This document shows, in pieces, positions 14,238-22,659 of a DNA stretch of 34,296 bases. The DNA is from a virus: positions 1 through 34,296 of the IMG/VR virus record IMGVR_UViG_3300035689_000052. One strand, given 5' to 3'. The notes below the pieces were generated by a model. The model worked only from the letters and a program-made list of their open reading frames with translations. It ran no database searches and had not been told where the DNA came from. Position 1 is the first letter of the stretch; every line of letters starts with the position of its first letter. The translations under genes and the position numbers were made by a program.

Positions 14238-15308
14238 TCAAAGTGAGGTCAAATTTGGCGCTGGTTTGCGCCCAAGTGTTAAACCACTTGATTCAGCGGT
14301 GACCTTATCCGCGAATTCTTGATAAAGATTTGGGTATTTCTTTTCTAACTGCGCTGGCGTGATCGGTATTGTTTTCACGGCACCTTTGTGCGCACTAAGC
14401 AATCCCGCCATCAGCTCATCGCTTTGCCACTTGCGCGTTGCGCGTTTCGGTATAAGCGTCCAATCATTGAGTTGGCGTCCATCCTCCAATGCTTTCGTGA
14501 TGCGCTCTTTGATCGCTTCAATCGTATGTGCCGCATCATCCGCCATGTTCATCATGGCGTTCAATTCATCTTCCGTAGCTTCATCAACTTGCTTTTGCGC
14601 GACACCAGCAAACGATTCGACGCGTGCAATCTTGGCAGGACACTTTGATCTAGCCGGACACCACCGGCAGTGCTCGCCTTCATTGGTTGGTGGAAATGGT
14701 GCCAGCGTGTCACGCAACGCCGGTTCAAACACATTGGCGGACCAATCAATGAGTTCGGCTTTTGTCATAAACGCCAGACTGATCTGCGGTTCCTGCGTTG
14801 GCTGAATGATCGCAAGCGTAATATTCTTCACGCTTGCCGGCGCCTTTTGCAGTGCGCCTAACGCGTAAATCTTAAGTTGCGGACCCTCAACATCAACCTT
14901 GATGCGGCCTGTTTTAAGGTCTCCAACAACCAGATCAGTATCATTAAAGCAAATAAGATCGGCAGTCCCGTACACATCAGCGCCAGCGTAATTAGGAATC
15001 CTAAGACGCTCCTCGATAACGCAAGCACTTTCCATGCGCTTTTCCAGTTCGCCCGCAAAGTCCGTATAGACCTCGGCCCAAGACGCCATCTCTTCGCTAA
15101 TCGCAACACCTTCAAATTCCTTTCCAACAAACGTATGCGGTGCTGATCCTGTCAGCATCACTGTTTCCGCCAATGCGTGTACCGCTGTTCCAATCTTTGC
15201 AGCCTCTCCTGCTTCGCGTGGCGGCACGCCTCGTGAGAGTTTGATTGATGCTGGACACGCTATCCATCGCTCGGCGGATGATGGTGACCATTCTGAATGT
15301 GCGTTCAT
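14238..15308 (-). CDS. Cas4/RecB-like exonuclease (DUF2800), PD-(D/E)XK fold
   Basis: 356 residues. WSPSSAERWIACPAS with C18, then GTAVHALAE with H44, GTADLIC with D117, VVGDLKTGR with D130 and K132, and the cluster HCRWCPARSKCP with C214, C217 and C223. These are the RecB-family nuclease motifs plus the four cysteines that hold a 4Fe-4S cluster in Cas4/AddB-type enzymes. It should degrade or resect DNA ends for recombination or host DNA breakdown. All metal-binding residues are present. ATG 15308 has GAGGAAA upstream and overlaps the HNH gene stop. Confidence 0.88.
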   Translation of the reverse strand: MNAHSEWSPSSAERWIACPASIKLSRGVPPREAGEAAKIGTAVHALAETVMLTGSAPHTFVGKEFEGVAISEEMASWAEVYTDFAGELEKRMESACVIEERLRIPNYAGADVYGTADLICFNDTDLVVGDLKTGRIKVDVEGPQLKIYALGALQKAPASVKNITLAIIQPTQEPQISLAFMTKAELIDWSANVFEPALRDTLAPFPPTNEGEHCRWCPARSKCPAKIARVESFAGVAQKQVDEATEDELNAMMNMADDAAHTIEAIKERITKALEDGRQLNDWTLIPKRATRKWQSDELMAGLLSAHKGAVKTIPITPAQLEKKYPNLYQEFADKVTAESSGLTLGRKPAPNLTSL

Positions 15309-15691
15309 GTTTTTTTCCTCTTGTGCTTCAGTTTATGTTTTTTACGTTTTAGCTTGCGCTCTTCGTAATGCAAGATGCGATGGCAGTTTGAACAGACAGC
15401 AATGCACTTTTTTATTTCCTCAAATGCTTTTCTGAAAGACCCTGCCGTAACAAGCGCATTGATGTTTCGCTTTGGCGGCGTTCGATCAACGTGGTGAAAG
15501 TCAATGACCGCTTCGTGCTGTATGCCGCACCGCTCGCAATGAAGTGATGCTTTGAATGCTCGCCACTTTGCACGCAACACGCGTTTTGACTCAACACTTT
15601 TCTTAATGGTTTTTTCGCGGTTTTGCTCGTAATAACGCTTGGCGTAAATCTTTTGCTTCGCAGCCTTAGTCTTCGGGTCTTTGTACGGCAA
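15305..15691 (-). CDS. HNH endonuclease (TTG start) with Lys-rich tail
   Basis: 128 residues from TTG 15691. Start evidence: GGAGA 8-9 nt upstream, and the product then begins MPYKDPKTKAAKQK, the usual opening of this HNH family. The zinc-HNH core is CERCG (C52, C55), AVIDFHHVDR (H66-H67), and AVCSNCHRILHYE (C100, C103, H104). The C-terminus is a run of Lys/Arg/His. It overlaps the acetyltransferase by 26 bases and the exonuclease by 4. Likely a homing-type nuclease, or a nicking partner in replication or packaging. Confidence 0.8.
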   Translation of the reverse strand: MPYKDPKTKAAKQKIYAKRYYEQNREKTIKKSVESKRVLRAKWRAFKASLHCERCGIQHEAVIDFHHVDRTPPKRNINALVTAGSFRKAFEEIKKCIAVCSNCHRILHYEERKLKRKKHKLKHKRKKT

Positions 15692-16109
15692 GCGATTTTC
15701 TCCAGTACAAAGTGTTGGGCAACCCCCAAGGATCGTCCGGGTCGAACATCCTGAATCCTGTGGCAATTAGCGCATTGGCGGACGCCACATTGTCGGTCGT
15801 GTCCGTGATTGCTTGCGTCATCCCCAAGTCCTTGGCGAACTTTAAGCGCTCTCGGATCAACTTCTTTTGCAGCCCCCGGCCACGAAACGCTTCCAGCGTA
15901 CCAGCCCTCGCAAGGTATACAGCTTCCGGTATTTTGCTTGATTGCAGCATGGCGGCAAATCCCGCCAACCGTCCATCGCAATAGGCAATCCACCACCAAC
16001 CGTTTTTCGGACTTAGTACCGTGTCCAATGGCAAGCACTCTTTCTGAAGAAATCGTATGGCTTGCTCGGTAGTCTGTGACATTTCTGTCGCCCGCTTGAT
16101 CCGAAACAT
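15666..16109 (-). CDS. GNAT-family N-acetyltransferase
   Basis: 147 residues. WWWIAYCDGRLAGFAAML forms the central strands, ARAGTLEAFRGRGLQKKL (about residues 68-84) is the acetyl-CoA pyrophosphate-binding R-G-x-G-type loop, and VASANALIATGFRMFDPDD is the typical final helix-strand. It transfers an acetyl group from acetyl-CoA to an amine. Substrate unknown: an amino sugar, a modified base or a protein are all reasonable given the neighbours. ATG 16109 has GAGGA 6 nt upstream. Confidence 0.85.
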   Translation of the reverse strand: MFRIKRATEMSQTTEQAIRFLQKECLPLDTVLSPKNGWWWIAYCDGRLAGFAAMLQSSKIPEAVYLARAGTLEAFRGRGLQKKLIRERLKFAKDLGMTQAITDTTDNVASANALIATGFRMFDPDDPWGLPNTLYWRKSLAVQRPED

Positions 16110-16138
16110 GAAGCATCCTCGTGAACCCCATGATTATG

Positions 16139-16372
16139 CTATAAGTTTTGTGTCGAATCAACGAAACGCTCAATCACCCAAGTGCGCATCCACAAGGGGC
16201 GCATGGTTTGTTTGGCGTGCCGCTCTTCAAGCCATGTTGTTGTCCTTGTAATGCCGCCAGGTGCAACCCAATAGTGGGGTTTAATGTAATGCGGCACATA
16301 AGGTATACCCTCAAGCATGTATACGGGCATGGGATGCAATTCTGCTTTCTTGTCAGTGTTGTTAATGTTCAT
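16139..16372 (-). CDS. 77-residue hypothetical protein
   Basis: No family recognised. Aromatic and proline-rich centre (MPVYMLEGIPYVPHYIKPHY), then WVAPGGITRTTTWLEERHAK. ATG 16372 is chosen because it overlaps the glycosyltransferase stop as ATGA with AAGGC upstream; ATG 16384 would add four residues without a ribosome site. It follows a pair of glycosyltransferases and may be an accessory of that group. Confidence 0.5.
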   Translation of the reverse strand: MNINNTDKKAELHPMPVYMLEGIPYVPHYIKPHYWVAPGGITRTTTWLEERHAKQTMRPLWMRTWVIERFVDSTQNL

Positions 16373-17052
16373 TTGCCTTGCCATTTATCTAAGTAACGCT
16401 GCGCTGATTCTTTCCACGTCGGACCCATCAAGCCTTGACTGTGATGAATAGCGGAAATCGATGACACATAAATCGACAGTTCCTTTGCTGTGAATTGGCG
16501 GCAAATGTCCATGTCGTAATGATGAAAGGTGAATTGCTCATCAAACCTTATATCGTTGTCATGGAAGGTTTTTGAGTAAGCCGCCATGAACAAGCCATCA
16601 ATCAATTTCACTTCACTGTTAGGCGATGCAAACACATCCCAATTCGTCATGTACTCACCGTTGCCACGCGCTACGCAACCGGCCCATGATTGGCGATCCG
16701 ATAACGTGCCTTCCATATCCGTAATGGCCCATGACGTTTGACCTGGTGATGGCTGACAGTTACCCGCCAAGCCAACCAGGTGATGATCATCGAGTGACGC
16801 GCCTAAGCGCATGTACCAGTACCAATCGACAATCTCAACGTCATCATGCACAAACACGAGTAACGCCGGATCATTCTTGGCGGCTTCAATCGCTTCGTTA
16901 TAGCGTTGGCACAACCCTGCTGTGTTGTTCGTGAATAGTTGCGCTTCAATAAACGACAGATGCGCAAAGCGTTGAATCGTTACGCCTAACGGCGTTCCTG
17001 CAAAGTCCTTCCTGTTATGGCGAGTACACGCCACGATTCGTATCGGAATCAT
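16369..17052 (-). CDS. Glycosyltransferase, StrF-like GT-A
   Basis: 227 residues. IRIVACTRHNRKDFAGTPLG at the start, LCQRYNEAIEAAKND, then LLVFVHDDVEIVDWYWY with the metal-binding D70-D71, and LIDGLFMAAYSKTFHDNDIR with DEQFTFHHYDMDICRQ as the acceptor-side block. This is the pattern of the StrF/GT2-like family that handles nucleotide sugars. The stop overlaps the 77-residue gene and ATG 17052 overlaps the next glycosyltransferase, so the two are a translationally coupled pair. Confidence 0.82.
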   Translation of the reverse strand: MIPIRIVACTRHNRKDFAGTPLGVTIQRFAHLSFIEAQLFTNNTAGLCQRYNEAIEAAKNDPALLVFVHDDVEIVDWYWYMRLGASLDDHHLVGLAGNCQPSPGQTSWAITDMEGTLSDRQSWAGCVARGNGEYMTNWDVFASPNSEVKLIDGLFMAAYSKTFHDNDIRFDEQFTFHHYDMDICRQFTAKELSIYVSSISAIHHSQGLMGPTWKESAQRYLDKWQGK

Positions 17053-17711
17053 TCAATACCCCATTGTTCTAAATAGTGCGGTCTGTGTGATTTCAACCAC
17101 GGCAATGACTGTTGTAAATTCGATTGCATATCAACACCAATCGTCATTGATCCAACGTGGTGTATGTAACTGCGGCTGATCCAATGACTAAAGCCTAGTG
17201 CCACCAAGTCAGCGCACATCACATCATCGCTAAACCAATTCAGTGGCGGAAACGGTGCTTGCTCATACGCTAGACGCGGCAGCCATGCAAACAAAGGCGA
17301 TACCACTTTGTTCTTCTTTACCGCGCCTTCGCCCTTCCAACGCATCCCAACAAACTTGTCCCTATCATCTCTAGGCACACGGATGTTTTGCGAAGGGCGC
17401 ACATAATCGGATCGCGCTGCAACGAGTCCCAACTTAGCGCCACACAATTTCTTTAACGCTTCAACATCTTCTAGCAATAAGCGTAATGAGTAAGGCGCAA
17501 GCACAATATCATCGTTGGCAATGATCACGCCATCGTCATCCTTAGCCATGAAACGCTCAATGGCCCTGTTGTAATCATCACCAAACGTTGGCCCTTTACC
17601 GTTCTCGATGCAAAGGTCAACCTCTGGCGCGTAAGCGTCAACGCTTGCCGCCAAAACGTGTAACGATCCCTTATCAGGTTTGATCGTTGACACGATCATT
17701 TTTATGCCCAT
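17049..17711 (-). CDS. Glycosyltransferase-like protein (GT-A)
   Basis: 220 residues from ATG 17711, which follows AAGGA by 7 nt; GTG 17732 would add seven residues. MIVSTIKPDKGSLHVLAAS opens the fold, GPTFGDDYNRAIERFMAKDD precedes GVIIANDDIVL, whose D67-D68 occupy the DxD position, and LNWFSDDVMCADLVALGF resembles the acceptor region. It is a shorter relative of the coupled StrF-like enzyme. The donor and acceptor are unknown. Confidence 0.75.
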   Translation of the reverse strand: MGIKMIVSTIKPDKGSLHVLAASVDAYAPEVDLCIENGKGPTFGDDYNRAIERFMAKDDDGVIIANDDIVLAPYSLRLLLEDVEALKKLCGAKLGLVAARSDYVRPSQNIRVPRDDRDKFVGMRWKGEGAVKKNKVVSPLFAWLPRLAYEQAPFPPLNWFSDDVMCADLVALGFSHWISRSYIHHVGSMTIGVDMQSNLQQSLPWLKSHRPHYLEQWGIE

Positions 17712-17998
17712 TCGCCAATCCTTTTTAGGCACTCAAGTGCGCGGCGGCGAACAACAGAATCGTTAAAGCGTCCATAGCTTTCTAAACCTTTGAGCGTTTC
17801 AACACAGTCCGCCAAATTCTCTAGCGCAATGTTCAAACGCTTTTCGAGTTCGCCAACTTCCACGTTAGCTTTTGGCGTTCGACCCTTTTTCGGTGCTATT
17901 GCCTCGAAACCAAACGTATCGTCCGCCTGATGCTCTGAGTGGGCAATCTCTGCCTTGGTTACAGTTCCCGTTGCAGCAATCGTTATTTTTTGTTCCAT
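17702..17998 (-). CDS. 98-residue hypothetical phage protein
   Basis: No family assigned. MEQKITIAATGTVTKAEIAH at the start, a basic linker (PKKGRTPKAN) and a long helix (VGELEKRLNIALENLADCVE) that may dimerise; the C-terminal RRRALECLKRIGEWA is also helical. ATG 17998 follows AAAGGG. An in-frame start at 18064 would add 22 residues but would have to read through the leader hairpin and has no ribosome site. Confidence 0.55.
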   Translation of the reverse strand: MEQKITIAATGTVTKAEIAHSEHQADDTFGFEAIAPKKGRTPKANVEVGELEKRLNIALENLADCVETLKGLESYGRFNDSVVRRRALECLKRIGEWA

Positions 17999-18016
17999 TG
18001 CGATCCCTTTCAGGTT

Positions 18017-18034
18017 GGCGGGACAATGCCCGCC
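18017..18034 (-). promoter_or_regulatory. Leader hairpin of the 98-residue gene
   Basis: GGCGGG/CCCGCC six-pair stem with a six-base loop, 19 bases before ATG 17998 and just ahead of its AAAGGG. There is no T-run. It could be an RNA-stabilising or processing element at a gene junction. Confidence 0.3.
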
Positions 18035-18073
18035 ATAAAGCGTTAAGTGAAAAGTTTTTAACAAAAGGCATCT

Positions 18074-18322
18074 TCATCGCTGTAACAAGTAGCGTGCAAT
18101 CTGTCCAAGCATTAAGACGCCGCCCAAGTAAAGCGAACCTAACAACAGTAACTTCGCCTGCCTGTCTCGTATGGCGTAAGCCGGCACGCGTTTAAACGTA
18201 AATACAGACTGAATCCACAATTGATCATCCGCCAAATAGTTTGGCTTTGGCGGTTCATAGGCTGATCCAATCTTTGGTCGATCAACAACAACCACGGTTT
18301 CACCATCGCGCTGGATTAGCAT
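18074..18322 (-). CDS. 82-residue membrane protein, one transmembrane helix
   Basis: N-terminal soluble part (RDGETVVVVDRPKIGSAYEP) and a single C-terminal hydrophobic helix (LLLLGSLYLGGVLMLGQIA, about residues 58-76) after a basic RDRQAK, so the N-terminus probably stays in the cytoplasm. ATG 18322 overlaps the upstream stop as TGATG with AAGGA 7 nt before; a GTG one codon earlier is possible. Function unknown. Confidence 0.6.
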   Translation of the reverse strand: MLIQRDGETVVVVDRPKIGSAYEPPKPNYLADDQLWIQSVFTFKRVPAYAIRDRQAKLLLLGSLYLGGVLMLGQIARYLLQR

Positions 18323-18513
18323 CACATGATCCTTTGCAAAACGTTGTAAGCATTGCTGCGAACCTGATCAGACACTTGACCGCCAAGGCGTTCAACGTCG
18401 GTTAGCTCGCCAATGAATTGTCTTGCAGTTCTTAGTTTGCGATCTGAATCGGCTGCGATTTGGCGGGTATACGCCAACAACTCCTTCAAGTTCTCAACTT
18501 CCTGTGTACCCAT
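18322..18513 (-). CDS. 63-residue predicted helical protein
   Basis: No family recognised. Nearly all helix, with heptad-like hydrophobic spacing (MGTQEVENLKELLAYTRQIA and ARQFIGELTDVERLG). ATG 18513 has AGGAG about 9 nt upstream. It lies between the RuvC-like nuclease and a small membrane protein in the early block. Confidence 0.55.
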   Translation of the reverse strand: MGTQEVENLKELLAYTRQIAADSDRKLRTARQFIGELTDVERLGGQVSDQVRSNAYNVLQRIM

Positions 18514-18524
18514 CGTTTTAACTC

Positions 18525-19001
18525 CTATTGCATCGAACCATACAAAGCAATCAGCGCAGCGTCCGCCCGTCCGTTATCCTTGACACGGCTAAACGCTGAA
18601 CTCATTTCGGGAAACATTTGCATCGCCAGGGCGCGTGCGCCTTCCTTGCCGCCTGTCAACCGCACAGCGCGTTGCCATGTCATTGGCGGCACAAAGTGAT
18701 AGCGAATCTTGAGGCTCGCCAATACGCCTTCCACGTTACCGAGCGAGCGTCCAAAGTTAAACATGCTTGTTACGCCTTGGCCTGGCATGGCGGACACTTG
18801 CTCAATAAAGCATTCGCACTCATAGTCAATCAAGAATGCCGCCAACTCCGTATGGAGTTCGTGCGGTGCAACAAAGCGTTTTACTGACTTGCCAACCTTA
18901 CGTTCAACCGTTGGCATGTCAAACACGCTCACAAGTTTCTGACCTTGAACGGCTGCAATTGCGCCGCTCAACCCTGGATCAATGCCGAGAATGATTTTCA
19001 T
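18525..19001 (-). CDS. RuvC-like Holliday-junction resolvase
   Basis: 158 residues, RNase H fold. MKIILGIDPGLSGAIA gives D8, ECFIEQVSAMPGQG gives E67, and VKDNGRADAALIAL gives D142 and D147, the expected four-acid active site. SMFNFGRSLGNVEGVLASL is the conserved dimer/DNA-binding region. It should cut branched DNA during replication, recombination or packaging. ATG 19001 is preferred; TTG 19010 would add three residues. It is the first gene after the strong 19059-19085 terminator, so it heads the replication transcript. Confidence 0.9.
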   Translation of the reverse strand: MKIILGIDPGLSGAIAAVQGQKLVSVFDMPTVERKVGKSVKRFVAPHELHTELAAFLIDYECECFIEQVSAMPGQGVTSMFNFGRSLGNVEGVLASLKIRYHFVPPMTWQRAVRLTGGKEGARALAMQMFPEMSSAFSRVKDNGRADAALIALYGSMQ

Positions 19002-19028
19002 GGTTTGCAATCATGCACCATGTTTACG

Positions 19029-19060
19029 AAATGGTTAGACCATTTCAGACAAGCGGTCAA
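19029..19060 (-). promoter_or_regulatory. Promoter and operator candidate before the RuvC-like gene
   Basis: A perfect seven-base-pair inverted repeat AAATGGT-TAG-ACCATTT lies at 19029-19045. On the minus strand a TTGACC -35 candidate (19055-19060) is followed after 15 bases by TCTAAC (19034-19039), which falls inside the palindrome. The spacer is shorter than the usual 17, so the exact -10 is uncertain, but position right behind a terminator and ahead of the early block is what a regulated early promoter would need. Confidence 0.45.
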
Positions 19061-19085
19061 AAAAAAGCCGCCATCGGTAGGCGGC
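19059..19085 (-). terminator. Strong intrinsic terminator closing the virion gene block
   Basis: On the minus strand GCCGCC, seven-base loop, GGCGGC and then eight T. The stem lies 48 bases past the stop of the 698-residue gene. Textbook rho-independent terminator ending the late transcript. Confidence 0.92.
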
Positions 19086-19132
19086 AAACACTCTCAGGGG
19101 GAGAATGACACAGGAGGAGTCCAGAGGGTAGT

Positions 19133-21229
19133 TTACCTTCGATATTCCTCGGTGAGAAGCCCTCCCATTACAGGGAATGGCGCAACTTGGAACGGGCCAA
19201 CCTGGAACGGACCGGCCATGCGTTGCGCAAGCATCCTGCGCTGCCTCTCGCGCTCAAGCGCAGCGGCAGGCGATACAACGCCGCCTTGCGCCGCAACTTG
19301 TGTCGCTTCCACATTGGCAGCAGTTTGCATACGCTGCGAAATGTTTTGCGCCATAGGGCCAACTAGTGGCACATTGCCGCCAACGCCACGCGTCACAATA
19401 TTCATGAGTGTTGGCGCTGTGCCTGATCGATTGATAAGTGGCACGCCGCCCGTTGCTGGCTCGCCAAACGCTGCGGTTGATGCTCGACCGATACGCTTTA
19501 GCTGATCAACTTCTTCTTTGTTGAAAAGCACTTCAAGTTTCGGTTGAATGCGTTTTAACGCAGCATTGAATCCTGCCTGGCTAAACGCACCTGACGTACC
19601 AACGGCACTGTCAATAAGCCATTGAACTGTTTGCGCCCTAACGTCATCCCATGCCGCCTTGGCTTGATCGAGCACTGCTTGATCAATCTTTCCGCCACGC
19701 GGCTTGGTAAGCGTATCTCGTAACGCAATCACGTCTTTGGTTTGCCCGCCAATGATGAATCGTTGAAAAAACTGATCTTGATTGGCTTGACCGGCAACGA
19801 TTGGTTTAAATGGTTCAAATTCTCTTGCTCTGGCGGCTGACAGGTTGATGCCTTCGCGGAACTTTTGCACCGCTTCGTTCGCTTCAAGTCCTTGCGTAGC
19901 TTCAGCCAAGTAAGTGTCGAGTTGTCGTTTAATGTCACCCATTGCTTTGGCGGAACCAGGGTTTTCGCCAGCTCGTTGCGTAAGCAACTGGCGAAACTTG
20001 ATCGCTTCTTCAATACTAAATGGGCGTCCAGCTTCGCCGCCAATAGCAAACTGATCAATTCTCTTTTTGACGGGCGCAGGTATAACGTCTTCAAAGTCAT
20101 CAAGCGTCGCTTGAATGCGTTGGCGGAAATCGCCAAAAGGTATTTGATCCTTTGCGCCTGGCAATCCACGCGCTGCGTTGTAAGCCGCGTCAATGTCAGC
20201 ACCTAACGCACCAAAAATACCGCTACGATCAACGCGCTGACCAATTGCGCCTGTTACGGCTTCACCCGTTGCCAATGGCGTCGGTTGCGCCTGGCCGCGT
20301 ATTGCTTCAAGCCGTTCGCGAAACAGACGCGGTTGCTGCGTAAAAATGTCAAGCAATGGTTGGCCTGATTGCTCAATGGCGGCTAAGTTGCGCTCCATAG
20401 CAAATTGCCTTGGATCACGCGTAACTTGCCCTGCTGTGTAGGGCATACCTAGTTTTTCAAAATCTTCACGGCGCATCAACGATGCCGGGTCAAGATTTCC
20501 TGTGGCGCGTAACTGTTGCTTTGCACCTTCAGCCAATCGCGCTTGCGCGGTTGCTGTAAGTTGCGAAATGTCAGCTTGTGGATCAAGCGATTTGATGTAA
20601 TTGTTGATCTCAACACGCACTTGTGCTGGCGGCATTGTCACTGCTTGGCGGGCCATGCCACCAACTACATCTCTTGTGCCTAACGCAAGACGCGTTGCGC
20701 CTTTTACTACTTCGGGCGCCACCACACCGGCAACGGCGCCTGTTGCCGCTTGCGCAAGTTTAGATTCCGGCGTTCCTGCTTCGCTGTACATCGCTGCGGC
20801 TGGCAAGGCGCCTTGAAGTGTCCGCGCCGTTATGCCTCCAAGCGTCAACTCGCGGCCACCAGGCATGAGCATGGCGGGCGCAGTTGCCATAACATTGCCA
20901 ACCATGCGCGGAATGTCTGCCGCTGGCCCTGCATCGGTACGCATACCGCGCTCGCCGTAAATGCTAGGCGGCTGCGCAGTGCCAATGGCGGCTTCGTATA
21001 ACGCCAAATCTCTATTGACCTTTTGCGTGTACTTGGCGGCTTCTTCAGGATCAGTTGCCATTAAATACAACTGCTTAATACCCTGCCCAACATCAAGAAA
21101 TCCTCGAATCGTTCGCTCGCCAATGGTTGGTGATGGCGGACGCTCTATGCGCGGCGTTTCAACAGGTATCAAACGCACTTCGCGCTTTTCTTCTTCATCC
21201 TCAACGGGTATGAGTCGGGCTTCAGCCAT
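19133..21229 (-). CDS. Large internal virion / DNA ejection-type protein
   Basis: 698 residues. Mostly helical with long Ala/Gln-rich stretches, an acidic N-terminus with two VRLIPVE-like repeats (RLIPVEDEEEKREVRLIPVE), several Gly/Ala hydrophobic segments that could enter membranes (ITARTLQGALPAAAMY; AATGAVAGVVAPEVV) and a C-terminal GPFQVGPFQVAPFPV repeat. This composition and location at the end of the tail module resemble P22/T7-type proteins ejected ahead of the DNA. No specific family is certain. ATG 21229 follows GAGGAA; the gene is last before the terminator. Confidence 0.6.
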   Translation of the reverse strand: MAEARLIPVEDEEEKREVRLIPVETPRIERPPSPTIGERTIRGFLDVGQGIKQLYLMATDPEEAAKYTQKVNRDLALYEAAIGTAQPPSIYGERGMRTDAGPAADIPRMVGNVMATAPAMLMPGGRELTLGGITARTLQGALPAAAMYSEAGTPESKLAQAATGAVAGVVAPEVVKGATRLALGTRDVVGGMARQAVTMPPAQVRVEINNYIKSLDPQADISQLTATAQARLAEGAKQQLRATGNLDPASLMRREDFEKLGMPYTAGQVTRDPRQFAMERNLAAIEQSGQPLLDIFTQQPRLFRERLEAIRGQAQPTPLATGEAVTGAIGQRVDRSGIFGALGADIDAAYNAARGLPGAKDQIPFGDFRQRIQATLDDFEDVIPAPVKKRIDQFAIGGEAGRPFSIEEAIKFRQLLTQRAGENPGSAKAMGDIKRQLDTYLAEATQGLEANEAVQKFREGINLSAARAREFEPFKPIVAGQANQDQFFQRFIIGGQTKDVIALRDTLTKPRGGKIDQAVLDQAKAAWDDVRAQTVQWLIDSAVGTSGAFSQAGFNAALKRIQPKLEVLFNKEEVDQLKRIGRASTAAFGEPATGGVPLINRSGTAPTLMNIVTRGVGGNVPLVGPMAQNISQRMQTAANVEATQVAAQGGVVSPAAALERERQRRMLAQRMAGPFQVGPFQVAPFPVMGGLLTEEYRR

Positions 21230-21232
21230 GAT

Positions 21233-22657
21233 TTATTCCTCTACGCGGTAACGCTTGCCATCAACAGTTACATAGTAATTCCCATCGGTGCCTTGTGTAG
21301 CGGTCATTGACTTGCCTCGCACCGTGACTTGCTTGGAGTATGGCTTTGGCTCATTGATTTGATACAACGGCGCAAATTGCTGCATACCAGGCGTTGCAAG
21401 GATCGTCTGAGCCGCATTGCGTCCGCGCTTGATTAATTCACGATCAACGCGATCAGATATGTCTAGTGCTTGACGCAACGATGCCTCGCCAACTGAAATA
21501 TCGGCGTTCGATACTTTTGTAAGCAACAATATATCCGAATCGGACAGTACGCCTTTCATCTTCGATGCGTTGTTCAACGTGCGTTGCGCAAGTTGAGGAA
21601 TCAATGTGGCGGTATTTGCAATCCTTGGGTCGTTTTGATTAAATCCTAATGCTTGCGCTGCCTGGCCTAGCTTGAGCCTTCCTTCAGCACCGAAACCAGT
21701 AATCACGCCTTGATCAAGCAACGCTCTCACGCGGTTGCTGTTTTCAATTTGACTTGCCGCTGACTGCCCTTGTTCAACTTGTAATTGAGCCTGGCCGGCG
21801 GCACCCTTTGCTATTTCCTTGGCAAACGTTTCTCCGGTTTGTACTGTGATGCTTGGCCTTCCTTCGGCTGCAATTTGTTTCTTTATGTTTAACCATGCCA
21901 AACCAGCAGGACTATTAGCAAAAGTCGGGTCTTCTAAAACGCGTTGCTCAAAACTTAATTGCTTTTTTTCTTCTGGCTTAAACGGCGCCTCGGCAATTAA
22001 TCTTCCTGTTGCGCTAACTGCTCTTGCGCCTGGCGAAAGCACTGTTGGTTTTTGCACTTCACTGATGTTTTGTGCAAGTTCCGTCAAAGCCTTAGCTTGT
22101 GCCGCTCCACCCGGTTCAAGCGCTAATTCTGAAGCCACACTTCGCAACAAATCAGCCCTCATTTGTTGGCGGGTATCTTCGGGTATGCGCTGACCAACCA
22201 TTTGTGCGGCTTGCTCCGTTGGTCCTCCGCCACCAGCAAGTGCCATGCCTGGCGTCACTTCGGTTGGCAATCCTTGTAAGCGTTGGCGTAATCCAGCCAT
22301 ACGTTGCGATAATTGCTGTTGTTCAAGTAACTTACGCTGTTGCTCGTTAAGTTGCATTTGAAACAACTGCCTTTGCAACCCATGCTGCTGCACACTTTGC
22401 AAGCCTTCAGCCAGTGTGCCGCCGCGAGCAACCGTTGAGCCTAATTGCGCAAGCGTTAGCAAGCGCTGCCTGCGCCGCTCTTCCTCATCCATCGGCATGG
22501 CGGGCGAGCCAGGATACTGCTGCAAGCGATCAAGTCCAGTGCCAAAGCGATCAATAATGTTTGGCGCGTAACCTTGTGATGCAGCTTCAGACGAATCAGG
22601 CAATTGTTGCCCGCCATAACTGCCGCTGCCCGTGAAAAAGTCTAGTAGTGACGCCAT
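21233..22657 (-). CDS. Internal virion / ejection-type protein, Gln-rich
   Basis: 474 residues. MASLLDFFTGSGSYGGQ opens, then a Gln-rich coiled region (about 90-120: FQMQLNEQQRKLLEQQQLSQ), helical middle, and a compact C-terminal beta tail (TVRGKSMTATQGTDGNYYVT then VDGKRYRVEE). Gene order (between an S74-domain protein and the 698-residue protein) and composition suit an internal core or DNA-injection protein. Function otherwise unassigned. ATG 22657 follows AAGGGGAT. Confidence 0.55.
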   Translation of the reverse strand: MASLLDFFTGSGSYGGQQLPDSSEAASQGYAPNIIDRFGTGLDRLQQYPGSPAMPMDEEERRRQRLLTLAQLGSTVARGGTLAEGLQSVQQHGLQRQLFQMQLNEQQRKLLEQQQLSQRMAGLRQRLQGLPTEVTPGMALAGGGGPTEQAAQMVGQRIPEDTRQQMRADLLRSVASELALEPGGAAQAKALTELAQNISEVQKPTVLSPGARAVSATGRLIAEAPFKPEEKKQLSFEQRVLEDPTFANSPAGLAWLNIKKQIAAEGRPSITVQTGETFAKEIAKGAAGQAQLQVEQGQSAASQIENSNRVRALLDQGVITGFGAEGRLKLGQAAQALGFNQNDPRIANTATLIPQLAQRTLNNASKMKGVLSDSDILLLTKVSNADISVGEASLRQALDISDRVDRELIKRGRNAAQTILATPGMQQFAPLYQINEPKPYSKQVTVRGKSMTATQGTDGNYYVTVDGKRYRVEE

Positions 22658-22659
22658 GC

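Noticed and set aside
14359-14805. Plus-strand 148-codon frame inside the exonuclease gene
   Set aside because: Antisense shadow of a gene with complete RecB/Cas4 motifs.
15412-16173. Minus-strand 253-codon frame across the HNH and acetyltransferase genes
   Set aside because: It runs through two genes with clear motifs in other frames and resembles nothing itself.
17865-18077. 70-codon minus-strand frame starting ATG 18077 with ATGA overlap
   Set aside because: Start looks coupled but there is no ribosome site, and most of it overlaps the better-supported 98-residue gene; the Cys/Gly/Arg-rich product looks like a frame shadow. Could be reopened if conserved.
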